Positions 8,530 through 18,619 of a stretch of 64,000 bases of DNA are shown here, one piece after another. Origin of the DNA: Spongilla lacustris (taxonomy: Eukaryota; Porifera; Demospongiae; Spongillida; Spongillidae); NCBI GenBank assembly GCA_949361645.1, contig OX442437.1, forward strand, positions 1,313,075-1,377,074, in the 5' to 3' direction. A model generated the notes under the pieces. It was not told where the DNA came from. It worked only from the letters and a program-made list of their open reading frames with translations, and made no database searches. The translations under genes and the position numbers were made by a program. Each line of letters starts with the position of its first letter. The stretch's first letter is position 1.

Positions 8530-10960
8530 TTGGTTGCATCCTGCATGCGGCATGAACTTTCCATTTTTAATTGAAATGATATACACAATGATACACAATA
8601 AAATCACACACACAGTCCCTAACTAGCTGCATTGTTGTATAGCCGCACTCGCGTCTTCATTGCAAACATTGGTTGCATGGGTAAAATTTTGGCGAATCTA
8701 TTTTTATAACGAAAATTCCCTATATAGTTTTTCCTCGCGCCACTGATCAGGGCGAATGTCTACACTAACAGCTGAGAATAGTGGTATTCCTAATAGGGCT
8801 GTGCATGCCACCAAGTCTGGTGATTTTTATGCTTCTATGCCACTAATTAAATCAGTGGATTGCATGGCTGGTCTGCGATGCAACCACTGACCTGTTGCAT
8901 GGATGACTGCATGTTGCACTGATTTTTTTGCCTTGCAGGGTTTGCTTAATTAATTTCATACATCGAGCTGTTAAGTGTACATCATGCATATAGTCAGTAT
9001 ATACAATGCTGCAGCGATATGGTCTTTTCGTCTATATATCGCGATATATCGTGATATTGTATCGCGATATTTTTAAGTACATTCATTGAGCAATTATTCG
9101 TAAATAACCACACAATTTTCAGCGTAGCTATGGCGGCGACATAAGAACCAACACATAAACCGTCCTATCATGCTGTAGGGCGCGGGAAGTTAAGGGGGAA
9201 GCGTTAATTGCCAAAACTGGTATAAGGAAGTATCTATAGCTATCCTAGTCTCGACTGCACCTTCAGAAAGGGCTTGCTCCACGGCATGAGTCATACACCA
9301 GAAAAGAAAAGAAGGAGCCACTTACCAGAAGAACGACAGGGTGAACGGATTTTTAGAGGTATAATATCACAGGTAAAAAACAGATTAAGTTTTGGTTTTA
9401 GAGAGGATTTTAAAATCCCTCTGTAAAATCACTGTGTGATTGGACATTATTTTATACTGTAAACGATCACGTAATGGTTCCATGTAAAATGATTTCACGC
9501 TGAGTGCAAAGTGGTTAGTGTTGTAATTTTGCCACCATGCATACAAAGTAGCCCGCCCCCGCTCCCATCGAAAGAAAGAAAAAAGTCTCGTGTTTAACGA
9601 TAGTATCTGCATAACTGTGAACTCTTCCGCGACATTATTATGGTGAAAAAGGTGCTTATAAATATAAGCATTCGCGGTTACAAAAACAGGCCATTTTTTT
9701 TTTCGGTGGGGGCGGCCGGATAATTTACGGTACTTGTGTACGTATACGGCAGCGGTATGTATATGTATGGCTGAGTACTACGCGGCACCTGCTGGATTAC
9801 TAGTTCCGTCTATCTCCTATTCTTCCGTCTACCTCCGTATATTCCATGCAAGTTTGTATCGCGATATGCATGCAACATATCGCGATACACTAAGCGTCTC
9901 CATGTTGGATTCACGTACAAGTTGCTGATCAAAAGAGATTTAATAACGCCTGCACACAGTGACTATTAATTTCGAAAACTAACATCATTTTTAACCCAGT
10001 ACAGCCGAGTTTCAGCTAGCCAATTACCACAATCCGGGACAACATCGTAACCATACTTACAGCCAATGACCACAATCCGTGACAACATTGTAACCATACT
10101 TTCAGCCAATGACCACAACATTGTAACCATACTTTCAGCCAATGACCACACTCCGTGACAACATTGTAACCATACTTTCAGCCACAATGACCACAATCCG
10201 TGACAACAGTGCCGGGTTAACCATTCAATGGGCCTGACGCAGGGTAAATCTTGTGGGCCCCTGGGAGTACAAAAAAGTGGGGTATAAATTATTTAGCATT
10301 GACGTATCCAGGAAGTGCTAAAAGGACAGTTTCAAGGCAGGGGGACGGTGTGCGAGAAGCACAGCTCCCTTGATCAGTCCCGCGCAAAGCGCGGAAAATC
10401 TTTTGAAGAAATGTAGTTTATAAAGCCTCATGGTTTCACACAATACTATAGCACAATAATAGAACTTGCTAATGGTAATGTTACTAGGGCTAGTTTTCTT
10501 ACATTAAGTCTGTTCTTTGACATTTTTATATATTGTATTTAGATTTTGCGAATAAATATCCTATACGAGCATTACGGACTTTTGAAGCGATTCTGACTGT
10601 ATACAGGCGCCGGACAATGCTCTGGTCAACACAGGTGGTGCTGGACAACTGCTCGTGGGGTAACAGCAAGATAGCCTGTATCTATAATCCAAGCCCCATC
10701 GAGTACAACAGAGACGTGTGTACTGATGTTTGTAACACCCTGGGCATCATCATTTTAACATGATTTGGTGTGTCCAAAAGCGCTACAGGCAAGGAGTTAC
10801 AGATTGACTCTGCTGAAGGCAGCACTTGCAAGTTGTCCCCTGGCGACCACAGACGTATGTGTGACCCTGTAAATTCCAACAGTATCTCGGGACAAGGTCC
10901 CACCAGCACCACACGAAGCAGTAACCGGTGCTGTAATGCTCCTCAGTTCAGATAAATGTT
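8530..10960 (+). repeat. segmental duplication copy 1, direct part
   Basis: This matches 58550-61055 in the same orientation at high identity, with small indels. Landmarks shared in order are the CTGCATGCGGCATGAAC start, a TATCGCGATA-rich palindromic patch (about 9040-9075 and 9858-9893), TTTTTCGGTGGGGGCGGCCG (about 9700), the ~43 bp tandem array and the GTAACCGGTG...CTCCTCAGTTCAG end. It contains no convincing long gene. The frame at 10533-10763 is not recognised. Confidence 0.9.
10014..10210. repeat. short tandem repeat, ~43 bp unit (family copy 2)
   Basis: Four to five units of the CCAATGACCACAATCCGTGACAACATTGTAACCATACTTTCAG family. It lies inside segmental duplication copy 1 and has a counterpart in copy 2. 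Confidence 0.9.
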
Positions 10961-11006
10961 TTTTTTTTTTTTTTTTTTAATAAAATTTTTATATCTTGTT
11001 TTCCCT

Positions 11007-11182
11007 TCAGTTCGCGTATAGCAAAGAGCCTTTCCGTCGATCCCATGTCCTTATAAGCGTTGGGATCACTTTCAACCTTGCGGCCCGTGCTGCCTAGCCT
11101 GACAGTTATTTGCTAATCGGTGGCCGGCGTAGGAAAAAAGGGGGGGGGGGGGGGGGGGGGGGGCAACTGTTCCCCACCCTAG
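11007..11182 (+). repeat. dispersed poly-G-tailed repeat, copy 1
   Basis: About 130 bp beginning CTTCAGTTCGCGTATAGCAA and ending GGCCGGCGTAGGAAAAAA, followed by ~23 G and CAACTGTTCCCCACC. An almost identical block with a longer G run lies at 54238-54424. The unit shows no coding frame. Confidence 0.9.
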
Positions 11183-11653
11183 GGTAGCGTAGGTAGTGTT
11201 CGCCACCCGCGAGTACCGATGTTGGTTGTCTTGAATATACATGTACAGCAAACAGGAGGGATGATTATATAAACATACCTGATTCCAAGAGATCGTAAGC
11301 CTTCACTCTATACTACTACCGCTTCGTTTATTCAAAAACGTGCTCCGTACGAAGGAAAACAACTGTTTTATCCAATTACGCGAATTTCTTGTATGGTCGC
11401 CAGTGCGGTTGGTCTTTCGCCACGTATAGTTGGAGTGTTCGCCATCCAGCTTCTCTCCAACGTACCCACACCTTGGGATGCAACCTTAGAAAGCATTCTC
11501 ACACCTGGGGTGGGGACTAGAGTCTGCACTACATCACACACATTTACCACACCACCACACCACACCACTGACCATACCATAACACACCACCACCCACTGC
11601 AGAATTCAGAATGAGTTGGGCATTAACCCTGCTCATTGCAATTGATTGTACAG

Positions 11654-11694
11654 TTGTATGTGATCAGCTTCTGGGAATGCGTGACCATATTTCC
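11654..11694 (+). pseudogene. PRODH-like exon fragment (QLLGM motif), copy 1
   Basis: After a splice-acceptor-like TTGTACAG the plus strand reads VCDQLLGMRDHIS. This resembles the GQLLGMCDHIS motif of proline dehydrogenase, the mitochondrial FAD enzyme that oxidises proline. The next conserved exon (VYKYMPYG) lies only ~35 bp away on the opposite strand, so the two cannot be spliced together. Copy 2 of this block (61776-61816, minus) reads LGTCDHIS instead of LGMRDHIS; each copy has lost a different residue of the family motif. Confidence 0.55.
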
Positions 11695-11727
11695 CACCAT
11701 GAACATAACTGTGCCATCTGCTCCGTC

Positions 11728-11799
11728 CTCACTGAGGAGATATGCGATGACCTCACTGACCAGGCCATAGGGCATGTACTTGTACACACGGTAGACATA
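11728..11799 (-). pseudogene. PRODH-like exon fragment (VYKYMPYG motif), copy 1
   Basis: The minus strand, after a CAGCTCAG acceptor-like site, reads YVYRVYKYMPYG followed by LVSEVIAYLLSE, close to the YxVYKYxPYGPVxEVxPYL segment near the C-terminus of proline dehydrogenases. Homology stops after LLSE. The segment sits head-to-head with the preceding PRODH exon on the plus strand, so the gene is broken by a small inversion. The same arrangement occurs at 61671-61816. Confidence 0.6.
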
Positions 11800-12131
11800 C
11801 TGAGCTGCCATACATTGAACCCTTCCCTCTCATAGTGTAGCTGATTGTGTCATATGATGGACATGTACATGTACATGTACAGGATTCTAGGTTGGTAGGC
11901 ACTGATAATTCAATAATGACCTATCGTATAGTACATCTGGAGTCTATTATATTTAAGGACATAGTAATGTGAAGTTATGAATTAAATTGCACTTGAGTAA
12001 ATTAAATTCATGCAATATCTCTATCCAATAACCTTGTATAAAAGGGACAAATTAATTTACTGTGCTACATTGTAAATGGCTTACATTGATATATTATGTC
12101 ATATGAACAAAAAAGGTGATATGAAGTGGTC

Positions 12132-12192
12132 TCGTCCCCAGTCTCACTTACGTAAGCCAATATGCGATAAGTGAGTCTGGGAACGAGACTGT
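12132..12192. repeat. 60 bp palindrome with TCTCGTCCCCAG ends
   Basis: The sequence starts TCTCGTCCCCAGTCTCACTT, passes through an ACGTAAGCC...TATGCGA loop and reads back as AAGTGAGTCTGGGAACGAGA. The same termini bound the larger palindrome at 18383-18537, and a counterpart lies at about 61270-61330. Confidence 0.8.
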
Positions 12193-12431
12193 CCGTATAA
12201 GAAGCATGATTCACGGAGATCCTTTTTTTTTTTTCCGGACGCGGATCACGTTCAACGTTCACGTGAATCAAATTCAAAATTCGCGCGCTCGCTGGCATAT
12301 ATTTTTGGTCTGGCTGAAAACCAGAAGTGTTCATGGATATGGGTAGTGGTGAGTAAACTGTTATTCATACATATATTCAAGTGGTGATATTATCAGCTGG
12401 GGCTCCGAGGCCTAATGTACTGGGTATTATT

Positions 12432-12715
12432 TAAAAATAAAATTGGTGATGTAGGATTTGTAGACAGCAATTGAGTAAAAAGTAAGGAAACAAGGAATTA
12501 CGGATATTATGCATTCATTAAATTACATACCTACATTTAGCATGCGCTAGCACAGAATTTCAGGCAGGTGATTTGCTAAATAATGTAGGTCTGTAATATT
12601 TATAATTTTTAATGAATGCATAATATGATCCGTAATTCCTTGTTTCCTTACTTTTTACTCAATTGCTGTCTACAAATCCTGCATCACCAATTTTATTTTA
12701 ATTAAATTTTTATAT
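12432..12715. mobile_element. palindromic foldback MITE, copy 2
   Basis: Same family as 818-1080, with arms carrying AATTGGTGATGTAGGATTTG and CAAGGAATTACGGAT and their reverse complements. The loop differs and includes TTTAGCATGCGCTAGCACAG. A solo fragment of its right end (AATTTTTATATCTTGTTT) also lies at about 10980-11003. Confidence 0.88.
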
Positions 12716-13330
12716 CTTGTTTCACTCCTTTTTTTCCCCCGGCAGGTTCCTACTTACACGTTGCATGCATGAGAGCAAACAAAGAAGGGCAACTTTGGAA
12801 TATAATATAGACAATCACCGGCATCACAGCAGTATAAGACAGTTTGATCTGCTCACTTGCTATCGACATTAAATCAAACAATTTCTTTCTTTTAGACAGC
12901 TAAGTATCTGAACTGGCATGTGAGCAACACCCAGTCTCTCAGCCAGGTTATTTTGAAAGGCGCAGGGACCCCTATAAAAGAAGTAGTAGTGGAGGAGAGG
13001 AGGTATTAGTAGTGAAAAAGAAGTAGTAGTGGAGGAGAGGAGGTATTAGTAGTGAAGGAACAACATTATATGCTCAGATCACAAATGCCCTTATACCCAG
13101 GCTCCAACCAGAGCATCATGATATTTAATGCCATTTTCTAATGCCTAGCCTAACACGCTTTTCGTTAAACCGCTATGGATTACCAGCTACCAAAATTGGT
13201 TATCAGGATCAACCTAAGCATAGCAACACCCCCCCCCCCCCCCCCCCACTACCCCCCCCCCCGTCATGAAACTATCCTCACATGATTCAAAGCCCTCTTC
13301 TCTTGACTGAAGGTACGCATGCGTTCTCCA
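12716..13330 (-). repeat. inverted partner of the 500-817 segment
   Basis: Several blocks match 500-817 in reverse complement: GGCAGGTTCCTACTT near 12742, AGTTTGATCTGCTCACTTGC near 12842 and CTTCTCTTGACTGAAGGTAC near 13296. Extra sequence lies between them, including a 40 bp tandem duplication (AAGTAGTAGTGGAGGAGAGG) at about 12980-13056 and a poly-C tract at about 13228-13262. Confidence 0.65.
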
Positions 13331-13825
13331 TCAGGATTAATCACATTAAATGTCTGTCCTTGATGCACGGCTGTTACGTACGTGCCATTAGGTTTTACAA
13401 TTAGATTGTGTTAACTGAATTACGGTATATATTTAAAATGGCGTACACAAACCTCATTATGAAACCACCAACTTTGGAGGTATTTTATGCAAAAACCATG
13501 GAAGAAAAATAAAAACCATTACATGAATGGTGTCGCACACATATTCGAAATACTACGTAAATATAGGCGCAATTGAAAACAGCTTGTTACAATATGCTAC
13601 AGCTTACGCGCATAAAGGGACTTAACGAGGGGTTGAAAATAGCAGGTTATCTAAACGGTGGTACTCCCAATCCTCCAGATAAATTAGGTTCAAAAACATT
13701 GCACGAAGTAAGCCAGCTGTGGTGAGTATTTCTATGAATGAAATAAGTTACTACTCGGTCTGTAACGGGTCTTAATTCATGCTACGATGTAAATATGAAT
13801 ATTCGAACTGCCCACCCCAAGATCT
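13331..13825. other. no gene seen
   Basis: AT-rich unique-looking sequence with no frame resembling a known protein, and no tandem or inverted structure that I could identify. Confidence 0.5.
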
Positions 13826-14690
13826 ATGGAGCCTGCAGTACACAGGTGCAAATTGAGTGAGTTGCGTAGGGTGTGTGGGTGCGCAAAACCAGCTGCAGCT
13901 AAAAAAACGATACTCTGCATGTATGCAGTGCTATTATTGCAACAGCCATCAGATCTACCCACCAATGTTGTGCAACAGGTTGCCACCTCACTGTTACAAC
14001 AGCTGCCTTTACAAGAAACCTTATAAATGTGGTCTGAAACCTTATTATGACTGCTATTTGGCCCTGGAAACCATATATCACATAAATTTGAAATCCAAAT
14101 TCCTCCCCTGGAAGCTGATGAGGCACAAGCCGGCCTTGTTCTAGGTCACATTAACAGTGATTTGTCCTCTTTGCTCCTCCTGATTGGATGAGGCAGGCCA
14201 TTAGATCACCATGCTCTAACATGTCATTCAGGAGGTGGCTTAGGGACACGTCACTATCGCCTCTGTGACTGTCCTGCAGAAATCTGCAGCTTGTCTGGGT
14301 ACATGTATGAACTATGAAGGGAAATCCCCTTGCATGTGATACTTACAAGGGTATACCTCCAAAGGCACAATGGCCCCTAGCTGAGATATCTGGCAACACT
14401 CCAGCCCAAGTTGTAGAGCACATCGTGAACATAGCACCATAAAAAATTCCATTCAACCACTATTGACAGCTACTCTCTGCCATTAGTCAGCTGAACTGTC
14501 CAATTTGCCTCAGTGTGTTGAGGTTGCCATATGACAGACTTGTGTGTACTTGCTGTCTGGCTGAATGGATCCACCTGAGAGGTTCATTTCGTCCCTGCTG
14601 CTATGACACCACTCCACTGGAGTGCACACAACTCAGTAAAGCCAGTGTCCTGGTTCAGCTGCTGCTAAATGGGGAGAGCTGTTAATTATG
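13826..14690 (+). pseudogene. decayed RING-like coding remnant, possible RAG1 N-terminal-like module
   Basis: At about 14491-14580 one frame reads LNCPICLSVLRLPYDRLVC followed by TCCLAEWIHL, then FRPCCYDTTPLE and LSKASVLVQLLLNG. The CPIC start, central Cys cluster and RPCC end look like a C3HC4 RING finger that has lost its His and one Cys (Arg codon CGT where Cys TGT is expected). RAG1 has an N-terminal RING finger followed by a similar hydrophobic stretch. Upstream (13844-13920) HRCKLSELRRVCGCAKP is another Cys-rich piece in a different frame. No continuous frame or catalytic core is present. The RAG1 comparison is tentative; a generic E3 ligase remnant is equally possible. Confidence 0.35.
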
Positions 14691-15429
14691 ACACACACAT
14701 ACTTGCACTGAACAATCAAGGTGAACAAAGAGGAAATGCAGCTTGTGCATACCATTGTACACAGAATGGTAACTGCATTTGCATCATAACTGGAGGAACA
14801 GTAAGCTTATTTTTCTTTAACTTGCACTTACAGCCGATGACTTTGGACTCGTGTAACAGTGCCAAAAGCGCCCATCACATAGCTGAGCAAACGCACACGT
14901 AGGCGTCGTGTGCTTGAGCTCCACAGGACACGTAATGAATCTGCGTTAAAAAGCAACTTATTCCGACGTTCACAACTCACACACTAAATCGAGTAGTAAC
15001 GTATTAACGACAAAAATTCAAAGAACAAACTCTGCTCACTATCCCTTGTCGTTTTCACACAAGATCATCTGGAGGTTTAGCCAAAAACATGAAATGTTCA
15101 CACGACGTCTTACGTATTAATCTGTATAGCGGAAGTCCAAAATGTTTTAATGACTAGCAAAATGCACCGACGTTTACCAACTGCTTTCTCTGTCCACCTG
15201 TCCTGTTACTTCGTGAAACCTAGCGATTAGAAGCCTAGAAAAAAGGGTTCTTTCCAAGGTAGGCGTTGCTATGGAACAAATTAGCCATGTTGCTAGGTAC
15301 TTAATTTATTTAGGTACTTAATGTATTCACAGTGGGCGTGAACCTAATGTCACAGTGGGCGTGAACCTAATGTCCACGTTTCAATGGAATTGTAACAGCC
15401 GTGGATGTGAGGATGTATATGTTTAAGCA
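14691..15429. other. no gene seen
   Basis: There is a short direct duplication of TCACAGTGGGCGTGAACCTA near 15330 and 15352. A 77-codon frame from 14669 has a Cys-rich end (AACAYHCTQNGNC) that may extend the preceding remnant but is not recognisable. Nothing else is supported. Confidence 0.4.
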
Positions 15430-15570
15430 ATTGGTCAATCACACCAAAGATGCTTACCAGATTGCTTGCCATTTTCATAAGTGGTGTGCAAAAGGACCAC
15501 CACTGAGTACAGCACAGAATAGGTCGACCATCATGGCCAAACTGTATGTCCATTATATCCAGCTGTGAGG
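15430..15570 (+). repeat. dispersed repeat block, partner of 284-435
   Basis: Reverse-complement match of 284-435. It runs directly into the polypurine array, as the other copy runs into a polypyrimidine tract, so block and tail move or duplicate as a unit. Confidence 0.7.
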
Positions 15571-16600
15571 GAGGAGGATGGGAAGTGAAGGGAGGATGGG
15601 ACGGGAGGAGGGGAAGGGAGGAGGTGATGGGAGGATGGGAGGTGAAGGGAGGAGGGGAAGGGAGGATGGGAGGTGAAGGGAGGATGGGAGGTGAAGGGAG
15701 GATGGGAGGTGAAGGGAGGAGGGGAAGTGAAGGGAGGAGGGGAAGGGAGGATGGGAGGTGAAGGGAGGATGGGAGGTGAAGGGAGGATGGGAGGTGAAGG
15801 GAGGAGGGAAGGGAGGATGGGAGGTGAAGGGAGGAGGGGAAGGGAGGATGGGAGGTGAAGGGAGGAGGGAAAGGGAGGATGGGAGGCGAAGGGAGGAGGG
15901 GAAGGGAGGATGGGAGGTGAAGGGAGGAGGGGAAGAGGGAGGGAGGAGGGGAAGGGAGGGAGGAGGGAAGGGAGGGAGGAGGGGAAGGGAGGGAGGAGGG
16001 AAAGGGAGGGAGGAGGGGAAGGGAGGCAGGAGGGAAGGGAGGGAGGAGGGGAAGGGAGGGAGGAGGGGAAGAGAGGGAGGAGGGGAAGGGAGGATGGGAG
16101 GGGATGGGAGGATGGGAGGTGAAGAGAGGAGGGATGGGAGGTGAAGAGAGGAGGGGATGGGAGGTGAAGAGAGGAGGGGACGTGAGGATGGGAAGTGAAG
16201 GGAGGAGGGGAAGGGCAGATGGGAAGGGAGAAGAGAAGGGGGAGAGGAGGGGAAGGGAGAAGAGAAATGGGAGAGGAGGGGAATGGAGATGGGAAGGGAG
16301 AAGCGAGGAAGGGAAGGGACTTCAAGGGAGTAGAGAATGGGGAGAAGGTGAAAGGAGAATGGGAAGGGAGAAGAGAAGGGGGAGAGGAGAGGGAGGATGA
16401 GAAGGGAAAAAGAAGGGGGAGAGGAAGGAAAGGAAGATAAGAAAGGAGAGAGGAGGGGAATGGAGAAGGGAAGGAGAGAGGAGGTGAAGGGAGAAGGGGA
16501 AGGGAGGATGGGAAGGGAGAAGGGGAAGGGAGGATGGGAAGGGAGAAAAGGGGGAGAGGAAGGGAAGGGAGGATGGAATTGGAGGATGGGAAGTAGGGTG
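15571..16600 (+). repeat. ~1 kb polypurine minisatellite (GGGAGGATGGGAGGTGAA type)
   Basis: The plus strand is almost entirely A and G, built of ~18 bp units GATGGGAGGTGAAGGGAG and shorter GGGAGGAGG/GGGAAGGGA variants. Long frames on both strands are repeat translations. The G runs could form quadruplex or triplex structures. Confidence 0.95.
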
Positions 16601-17198
16601 TCACTGTGTAACCTTTTTCATAAATCAAAATCGGTTATTTCGACTATGAAAAAAAGTCCAATCGATTTTTCAGGTTAATAGCAACTAGAAAATCGGTTAT
16701 TAGAAACATTAAATCGATTTTGGCGATTAGTGCACCATCGATTACCTAGGTTTTTCGAGGTTTTTCGGATTTTTGATCAATCACAGTTTCTCAAGTCTAT
16801 ACACATATAGCCAGTTTTATTACTTATCAGCTGGTTATGCCAACATTAAAAGTTTAAAACAACAGTTACACGTCCCTTATAAGATAGTATCCGCAGGGAT
16901 TGGCATTCCAATGATCTATGACGCCACATCCACTGGTGGGAATGATTCAATGACGGTGGATGGGAATTATAAGTGTTTCAAATATTTTTTCACCAAAGCA
17001 TATCCAGAAATGGCCCATACAGGCCAGAGTCAGTACTACACGCGCGCGTAAAGCGCTTTAATTTTACTGCAAATCACCTTCGTGGGGCTTCACTAATGGA
17101 ATAGCACTATCTCAATGCTTTTTTTTTTAAAGAAAAGTTTTGTGTAAACTATCACTAGGCCAAAGCCTCTGCATCAGGTTGAAAGCGTACTATACTAC
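16601..17198. other. no recognisable gene
   Basis: Repeated AAATCGGTTATT / ATCGATTTT words occupy 16620-16750 as a degenerate repeat. A 92-codon frame at 16773-17051 does not resemble a family I know, and no splice-supported continuation is evident. Confidence 0.4.
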
Positions 17199-17199
17199 C

Positions 17200-17240
<41 letters not shown>
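17199..17240. repeat. poly-C homopolymer tract
   Basis: About 40 consecutive C, preceded by CTGCATCAGG...AAAGC-like sequence that also precedes C-rich DNA near 17775. Confidence 0.95.
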
Positions 17241-17241
<1 letters not shown>

Positions 17242-18382
17242 ATGTTATGCCAATGCTTGCTGGCACAGGCCCATACGGGAGTGTTGTATTTGGCTGGATT
17301 GTAGCCACATTGCTCCACCATACCAGGGATAGGAAGGTGGAGCGGAAGTTCTTAGATGCGAGCGGCGTCCCAACTTTGAAGTGGAAGAGGGGTGAGTGGA
17401 ACAGTGGCAGGCCTCCATTGCTAGAACTGGACACGTGTACTTACTCAACACACCTGCCCATCTGGTTTGCTTGATGAAGAAGTGCATGCCAGCTGAGTAG
17501 AGTGGAACGTAGGGGTATTTAAGTAAATTTGTTGAGCCTAAGGTGGATACCCCTGGAGGTGTTGAACACTTCGGATGGTCAGTCAGCATTGGGTTCCTGG
17601 TGCTGCTCTTCCCCAGTACAAAACTAGATACAGGAGTGTCCTCGAGTAATATTTCGCCTCATCTCCATAGAAACAGTCCCAAACAGACTTTTAACACAAC
17701 TCTTGATATTGAACCCTAGGAAAAAGTACCAGGACTTCATGCATCAGACGTAAATGCCTCTACCACTAACCAAAGGTTTTGCATCAGGCCAAAAGCACAC
17801 TCCACCCCCCTTCCATCATGTACATGTACTTGATTGTAAAGTTTACCGTAGGAAAATAATTTAAGCGTAATCACGTTACGACCGCTTAATCGCGTTATTG
17901 CGGGAAGTGGTTTAAAATGAATCGCGTTTTATCGCTGTAGCTTGGACTCAACGCGTTTAATTGTCACCCGGAACGTTTACTTCAGCTGAAGAAGACTCCG
18001 TGAACTAAGAAATTCTACTCGGCTTATAAGCAAGTAAGAGTCAGAACCGGAGAACATGTATAGTTCGATGTCTTCTTTCGACTTAATAAGTTTCAGTGCG
18101 CTATATTTGGAGCGCACTCGTAAACACAACAGCTACAGAACAACTGTAAACATATATATAGGGACAATTAAATATGGTCGTCCCTGCAGCTTGATACTTT
18201 AGCACCGCCACGGTATGATGTATCTTTACGCATAAGCATGCTTAAGCGTATCTTAAAATTATTATTATTTTATCTCCTGCTTCTCATTCCTAATTGCATG
18301 CATGTCTTACAAGTTGTTGTTTACAGTGTTATATTACAATGCTTCACATGTTATGCCACACATTCTGGCTAGTGAATCATGT
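17241..18382. other. no recognisable gene
   Basis: Overlapping frames on both strands at 17245-17589 (114 codons minus, 75 codons plus) are not recognised. 17860-17960 holds degenerate AATCGCGTT words similar to those at 27060-27310. No exon model could be supported. Confidence 0.4.
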
Positions 18383-18537
18383 AGTCTCGTCCCCAGACCA
18401 ATATGACGTAACGATTATCGCTGTAAACAGTATAATCTACGTCTATAGACGTAGATTATACTGTTTACAGCGTATAGACGTAGATTATACTGTTTACAGC
18501 GATAATCGTTACGTCATATTGGTCTGGGGACGAGACT
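18383..18537. mobile_element. perfect palindromic MITE with TCTCGTCCCCAG ends
   Basis: The arms run from GTCTCGTCCCCAGACCAATA inward to ATCTACGTCTATA and repeat exactly in reverse complement, with a partial internal duplication of the central motif. TA lies on both flanks, consistent with a mariner-type target site. Termini are shared with the small palindrome at 12132. Confidence 0.85.
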
Positions 18538-18619
18538 ATGAATCATGGGGGCTTCTTTATCACTTTGGGCAGGTTTCCAGTCATATGTATCATCAATTTG
18601 TATTTCATCACCCTTTGTA

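Larger units (their letters stand above)
11430..12375 (-). repeat. segmental duplication copy 1, inverted part
   Basis: This is the reverse complement of about 61075-62010 at high identity. The preceding 2.4 kb matches copy 2 in direct orientation, so one copy has undergone internal inversion. The poly-G element (11007-11182) and a fragment of the MITE end lie at the junction. It carries the PRODH-like exon pieces. Confidence 0.85.

Noticed and set aside
15531..16628. 365-codon minus-strand frame rich in Pro and Ser
   Set aside because: It is the translation of the polypurine minisatellite complement; no domain, start context or exon structure.
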